Source: an uncultured Methylotenera sp. (GTDB taxonomy: Bacteria; Pseudomonadota; Gammaproteobacteria; Burkholderiales; Methylophilaceae). Taken from it: a stretch of DNA of 10,413 nt. The position numbers and the translations under genes are program-made. Where the stretch lies: assembly GCA_937957775.1 (NCBI GenBank), contig CALFXV010000120.1, forward strand, positions 1 through 10,413. The letters are read 5' to 3'. Positions 7,300 through 10,413 of the stretch are shown piece after piece (position 1 is the first letter of the stretch; each line of letters begins with the position of its first letter). The notes under the pieces were generated by a model. The model was not told where the DNA came from. It saw nothing but the letters and a program-made list of their open reading frames with translations, and did no database searches.

Positions 7300-8334
7300 A
7301 TGACTAAATCGTACACTCTGGCTGTGATAGCAAAGACCTTAGGCGGTACTGTAATAGGCGATGCGGAAGTTAGAGTAAGCAAAGTGGCCTCATTGAGCCA
7401 TGCAGTGTGTGGCGATATCGGCTTTCTTAATGAGGTCAGATACCAACGCCAATTAGCCACATGCCGTGCCAGTGCGATTGTCTTACGTCCTGTCGATGTG
7501 CATTTAACTGATTTACCGCGATTGGTAGTGCCTGAGCCCTATGCGTACTATGCCAAATTAGCCGCCATGTTAAGTCCGCTAACAATTAAAACTCCTAGTA
7601 TTGCAGCTAGCGCGGTGATTCATGCCAGCGCCATCATACCCTCCACATGCAGCGTAGGTGCCCTGGCGGTAATAGGTGCGGACGTCGTGTTAGATGAATA
7701 CGTAACAATCGGCAGCGGTTGCATCATCGAAAATGGCGCCAGCATAGGGGCGCACAGCCAATTGAAATCCAATGTCACTATAGGGCAAAACTGCAGCATG
7801 GGCCAGCATTGCCATATTTATGCGGGTGCAGTCCTGGGTTCAGATGGCTTTGGCTACGCCCATGAATCGAATGCATGGCTGAAGATTCCTCAGTTAGGCC
7901 GTGTTCGGCTAGGCAACCATGTTGATGTTGGGGCCAATACCACCATAGACCGCGGCGCTTTGGACGATACCGTGATTGAAGACGGCGTCAAATTAGATAA
8001 TTTAATTCAAGTTGGTCACAATTGCCGGATAGGTGCACACACGGCTATCGCTGCATGCGTGGCCATTGCTGGCAGCACAAACATTGGCAAGCATTGCAAG
8101 ATAGGCGGGGCAGCAATGATCTTAGGCCATCTGGAAATTGTCGATGGCGTGACCGTTAGCCCCGGTAGCATGATTACACGCTCATTGCTAAAACAAGACA
8201 CCTACACTGCCATCATGCCCTTCCAATCGCACCAAGACTGGCTAAATAACGCAGCGCAAATACGGCATTTAGACAAGTTGGCAAAAAAAATTAAAAATCT
8301 CGAAAAACAGCTGGCTCTGTTAAAATCGAGATAA
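7300..8334 (+). CDS. lpxD: UDP-3-O-(3-hydroxyacyl)glucosamine N-acyltransferase
   Basis: The third step of lipid A synthesis: transfers a 3-hydroxyacyl chain from ACP to the 2-amino group of UDP-3-O-acyl-glucosamine in the cytoplasm. The protein has 344 residues (E. coli 341). The N-terminal uridine-binding domain (about 1-100) shows GDIGFLNEVRYQRQL. A left-handed beta helix of hexapeptide repeats spans about 105-290, including GSDGFGYA and IPQLGRVRLGNHVDVG. The catalytic His lies in VGHNCRIG at residue 240 (E. coli His239), and a second conserved His is at 277 (E. coli His276). The C-terminal tail LDKLAKKIKNLEKQLALLK is the usual amphipathic helix or short coiled coil of the trimer. The start has TTAGG nine bases upstream, inside a possible hairpin. 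A 62-base spacer follows before fabZ. Confidence 0.97.
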   Translation: MTKSYTLAVIAKTLGGTVIGDAEVRVSKVASLSHAVCGDIGFLNEVRYQRQLATCRASAIVLRPVDVHLTDLPRLVVPEPYAYYAKLAAMLSPLTIKTPSIAASAVIHASAIIPSTCSVGALAVIGADVVLDEYVTIGSGCIIENGASIGAHSQLKSNVTIGQNCSMGQHCHIYAGAVLGSDGFGYAHESNAWLKIPQLGRVRLGNHVDVGANTTIDRGALDDTVIEDGVKLDNLIQVGHNCRIGAHTAIAACVAIAGSTNIGKHCKIGGAAMILGHLEIVDGVTVSPGSMITRSLLKQDTYTAIMPFQSHQDWLNNAAQIRHLDKLAKKIKNLEKQLALLKSR

Positions 8335-8352
8335 TGAAAACGAGATTGCATC

Positions 8353-8365
8353 CTAATTAAATTAG
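8353..8365. repeat. Short AT-rich dyad upstream of fabZ
   Basis: CTAATT-A-AATTAG forms a 13-base interrupted palindrome in the 62-base lpxD-fabZ spacer, 31 bases before the fabZ start. It has no terminator T-run. It could be a binding site for a regulator, but AT-rich dyads of this length arise easily by chance. Confidence 0.25.
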
Positions 8366-8396
8366 CGAACATCATTTACAGTAAGCCGAGATAAAA

Positions 8397-8870
8397 ATGA
8401 CCAACACCACGACATCTACCAGCATGGACATCCATGAAATATTGGATCACTTGCCACATCGCTACCCATTCATACTAATAGACCGCGTCATTTCTATGGA
8501 ATTAGGCAATGAAATCGTGGCGTTAAAAAACGTAACAATCAACGAGCCATTTTTCCCTGGGCATTTTCCCTACCATCCGGTTATGCCTGGCGTTTTAATT
8601 GTAGAGGCCATGGCCCAAGCCGCAGCAATCTTATCTTTCAAAACCATGGGCGTAAAACCCAGTGATGACTCAGTCTATTACTTTGCAGGCATAGACAGCG
8701 CACGATTTAAACGCCCGGTGTCACCTGGCGACCAAATCGTCTTTAACGTTAAGATAGATCGAATTTTAAAAGGCATATGGAAATACTCTGGCGTAGCCAG
8801 CGTTGATGGGCACGTCGTGGCTGAAGCCCAGATGATGTGCATACTTAAAGCGATAGACAAAAAAGAGTAG
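8397..8870 (+). CDS. fabZ: (3R)-hydroxyacyl-[ACP] dehydratase FabZ
   Basis: Dehydrates 3-hydroxyacyl-ACP to trans-2-enoyl-ACP in type II fatty acid elongation. It draws on the same hydroxyacyl-ACP pool used by LpxA and LpxD, so its position between them fits a balance between membrane phospholipid and lipid A. The 157-residue protein (E. coli 151) is a single hot-dog domain with [13 protein letters not shown] (19-31), the catalytic His56 in [15 protein letters not shown], the catalytic Glu70 in VEAMAQ, and the conserved [20 protein letters not shown] block. The start at 8397 has GAG six bases upstream and gives the N-terminal extension normal for the family. Met10 is an alternative start, giving [13 protein letters not shown]. 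The stop TAG lies five bases before lpxA. Confidence 0.97.
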   Translation: MTNTTTSTSMDIHEILDHLPHRYPFILIDRVISMELGNEIVALKNVTINEPFFPGHFPYHPVMPGVLIVEAMAQAAAILSFKTMGVKPSDDSVYYFAGIDSARFKRPVSPGDQIVFNVKIDRILKGIWKYSGVASVDGHVVAEAQMMCILKAIDKKE

Positions 8871-8875
8871 TCCGG

Positions 8876-9652
8876 ATGCTAGCGGCAAAAATTCATGCCA
8901 CGGCCATCATCCATCCAACTGCAGAGCTCGATTCCAGTGTGGAGGTGGGGCCTTACTCCGTCATAGGGCCCAAGGTCCGCATCGCCGCTGATAGTGTTAT
9001 CGCTAACCATGTCACTATTAATGGTGACACCAGCATAGGCGTAGGCAACCGTATTTATCAATACGCCTCATTGGGTGAGGCCCCGCAAGATAAAAAATAC
9101 CAAGGCGAGCCGACCCGCTTAGTCATTGGCGATCACAATACCATACGTGAATTTTGTACAATTAATCGTGGAACGACGCAAGACCGTGGCGTCACTGAAA
9201 TTGCAAACGACAATTGGATCATGGCTTATGTGCACATCGCTCACGACTGCCAAGTTGGCAATCACACGGTGTTTGCCAACAACACCTCCTTGGCCGGTCA
9301 CGTGCAAGTTCATGATTACACCGTTCTTGGCGGCTTTACTTTAGTGCATCAGTTTTGCAAGATTGGCGCTCACGTCATTACGGCTGTGGGGTCAGTGGTT
9401 TTTAAAGACATTCCTCCCTACGTGGCAGCAGCCGGTTACGATGCTAAGCCGCATGGCATTAACGCGGAAGGCCTTAAGCGCAGGGGTTTCTCTGCAGACA
9501 GCCTGTTGCAGATTAAACGCGCCTACAAAACGCTATACCGCAAAGGCCTTAGTTTAGCTGAGGCAAAACTCCAAATTAGTAACATGACTGGGGATGACGT
9601 CCTTTTGCTGACGGATTTCCTTAACGCCTCCACGCGCGGCATTATCAGGTAA
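8876..9652 (+). CDS. lpxA: Acyl-ACP--UDP-N-acetylglucosamine O-acyltransferase
   Basis: The first step of lipid A synthesis: transfers a 3-hydroxyacyl chain from ACP to the 3-OH of UDP-GlcNAc in the cytoplasm. The 258-residue protein (E. coli 262) has an N-terminal left-handed beta helix with hexapeptide repeats (IHATAIIHPTAELD, VEVGPYSVIGPKV, and so on) and an alpha-helical C-terminal domain ending STRGIIR. The catalytic block HIAHDC places the general base at His123 (E. coli His125), with His120 and the HQF His158 (E. coli His160) also kept. GLKRRGFS contains the ACP-contacting Arg region. At the position of E. coli Gly173, the acyl-chain ruler, this protein has Val171 (within HVITAVGSVV), which suggests a shorter acyl chain than C14. 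GAG eight bases upstream serves as a modest ribosome site. lpxB starts four bases after the stop. Confidence 0.97.
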   Translation: MLAAKIHATAIIHPTAELDSSVEVGPYSVIGPKVRIAADSVIANHVTINGDTSIGVGNRIYQYASLGEAPQDKKYQGEPTRLVIGDHNTIREFCTINRGTTQDRGVTEIANDNWIMAYVHIAHDCQVGNHTVFANNTSLAGHVQVHDYTVLGGFTLVHQFCKIGAHVITAVGSVVFKDIPPYVAAAGYDAKPHGINAEGLKRRGFSADSLLQIKRAYKTLYRKGLSLAEAKLQISNMTGDDVLLLTDFLNASTRGIIR

Positions 9653-9656
9653 GCTC

Positions 9657-10413
9657 ATGCTCAGAATAGGCATAGTGGCTGGTGAAGCCTCTGGTGACAT
9701 GCTGGGCGGTCTGCTCATGCAAGCCTTAAAGAACAAACGCAGTGACATTGAGTTTGTTGGCATAGCTGGCCCCAAAATGATGCGCGAGGGCGCGCAATCG
9801 CTATTTTCCATGGAGCGCTTGTCGGTTCGCGGTTATCTGGAAGTGATTAAGCATGCCTTCGGCTTGATGCGCATTAGGCGTCGATTGATTAAGCATTTTT
9901 TAAATCACCGCGTGGACCTATTCATAGGCATCGATGCGCCAGACTTTAATTTCCACATAGAAAAAAAATTAAAAAAACAGGGCATTAAAACCATCCATTA
10001 TGTCAGCCCATCCATATGGGCATGGCGCAAAAACCGATTAAATAAAATCAAACGTGCTGTATCGCATATATTGACCTTGTTTCCTTTCGAAGCCGCACTC
10101 TACCAAGAGGCAGGGGTCCCTGTTAGCTACGTCGGCCATCCCTTAGCTGACGCCTTGCCTATGCAGCCTGATACGGCTGCAGCACGATCCACCTTGCGAC
10201 TCAAGCCTACGGACTTGGTGGTAGCCATGTTGCCAGGCAGTCGGCAGAGCGAAGTGCAACAACATGCTACCTTGTTTATTCAAACAGCAAAAAAACTCCA
10301 TGCAGACTACCCGCATGCCGTATTTTTAGTGCCTTTTGTTACCCGAGAAAGTAAACAAATTTTCGAATTAGCTTTATTCCATGAGCACGAGCCGCTGCCT
10401 ATACAGATCTTAT
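9657..10413 (+). CDS. lpxB: Lipid-A-disaccharide synthase, N-terminal two thirds (partial)
   Basis: A GT-B-fold glycosyltransferase (family GT19) that joins UDP-2,3-diacylglucosamine and lipid X to form the lipid A disaccharide at the cytoplasmic membrane face. The frame stays open to the right edge, showing 252 codons of an expected 380 or so. Hallmarks are VAGEASGD (7-14), GIAGPKM, GIDAPDFN with Asp93 matching the catalytic E. coli Asp98, KKQGIKTIHYVSPSIWAW, the LFPFEAALY block, GHPLADALP and the nucleotide-binding LPGSRQSEV region. ATG 9657 has AGG seven bases upstream, overlapping the lpxA stop. That spacing and the four-base gap indicate translation linked to lpxA. No frameshift is seen in the visible part; the C-terminal domain lies beyond the window. 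Confidence 0.96.
   Translation, partial: MLRIGIVAGEASGDMLGGLLMQALKNKRSDIEFVGIAGPKMMREGAQSLFSMERLSVRGYLEVIKHAFGLMRIRRRLIKHFLNHRVDLFIGIDAPDFNFHIEKKLKKQGIKTIHYVSPSIWAWRKNRLNKIKRAVSHILTLFPFEAALYQEAGVPVSYVGHPLADALPMQPDTAAARSTLRLKPTDLVVAMLPGSRQSEVQQHATLFIQTAKKLHADYPHAVFLVPFVTRESKQIFELALFHEHEPLPIQIL

Noticed and set aside
7300..9652. lpxD and lpxA as a recent tandem duplication, since both are hexapeptide-repeat acyltransferases
   Set aside because: Each protein carries its own family-specific domains and motifs (uridine-binding N-terminus in LpxD, HIAHDC and the helical C-terminus in LpxA). They are ancient paralogues in their standard gene order.
1..10413. A novel defence, mobile or biosynthetic system
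   Set aside because: Every open stretch is accounted for by conserved envelope genes with intact motifs, the spacers are all under 90 bases, and there are no transposase, integrase, repeat-array or atypical-composition signals.

Overview
This window is a contiguous run of eleven housekeeping genes, all on the + strand, in the order frr (3' end), uppS, cdsA, dxr, rseP, bamA, skp/ompH, lpxD, fabZ, lpxA, lpxB (5' part). This is the classic proteobacterial cell-envelope cluster. Gene order, an LpxA/LpxD/LpxB set and an OmpH-type Skp show a Gram-negative, lipopolysaccharide-making proteobacterium. Moderate GC (judged by eye to be in the high 40s percent) and the protein flavour suggest a betaproteobacterium, perhaps a Methylophilaceae/Nitrosomonadales relative. 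That taxonomic guess is inference, not read directly from a marker gene.

Layout. Positions 1-84 hold the last 27 codons of ribosome recycling factor. Positions 139-2935 hold undecaprenyl diphosphate synthase, CDP-diacylglycerol synthase and DXP reductoisomerase (isoprenoid and phospholipid precursors). Positions 2929-7251 hold the RseP site-2 protease, the BamA outer-membrane insertase and the periplasmic chaperone Skp (outer-membrane protein biogenesis and surveillance). Positions 7300-10413 hold lpxD, fabZ, lpxA and the start of lpxB (early lipid A synthesis plus the dehydratase that competes for the same hydroxyacyl-ACP pool).

The genes are packed with overlaps (cdsA/dxr, dxr/rseP) or gaps of 3-87 bases. 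No convincing intrinsic terminator was seen, so one or a few polycistronic transcripts are likely. The only spacer with a plausible internal promoter is the 87 bases before skp, which carries an extended -10-like element. No spacer exceeds 90 bases, and I see no RNA gene, mobile element, CRISPR array or foreign gene.

The region is ordinary and conserved; I found no undescribed system. Points worth a second look are mostly fine-scale: the acyl-chain ruler position of LpxA (Val where E. coli has Gly), non-ATG starts for uppS and skp, an ambiguous BamA start and signal peptide, a cysteine pair in a BamA surface loop, and short dyad symmetries before uppS, lpxD and fabZ.
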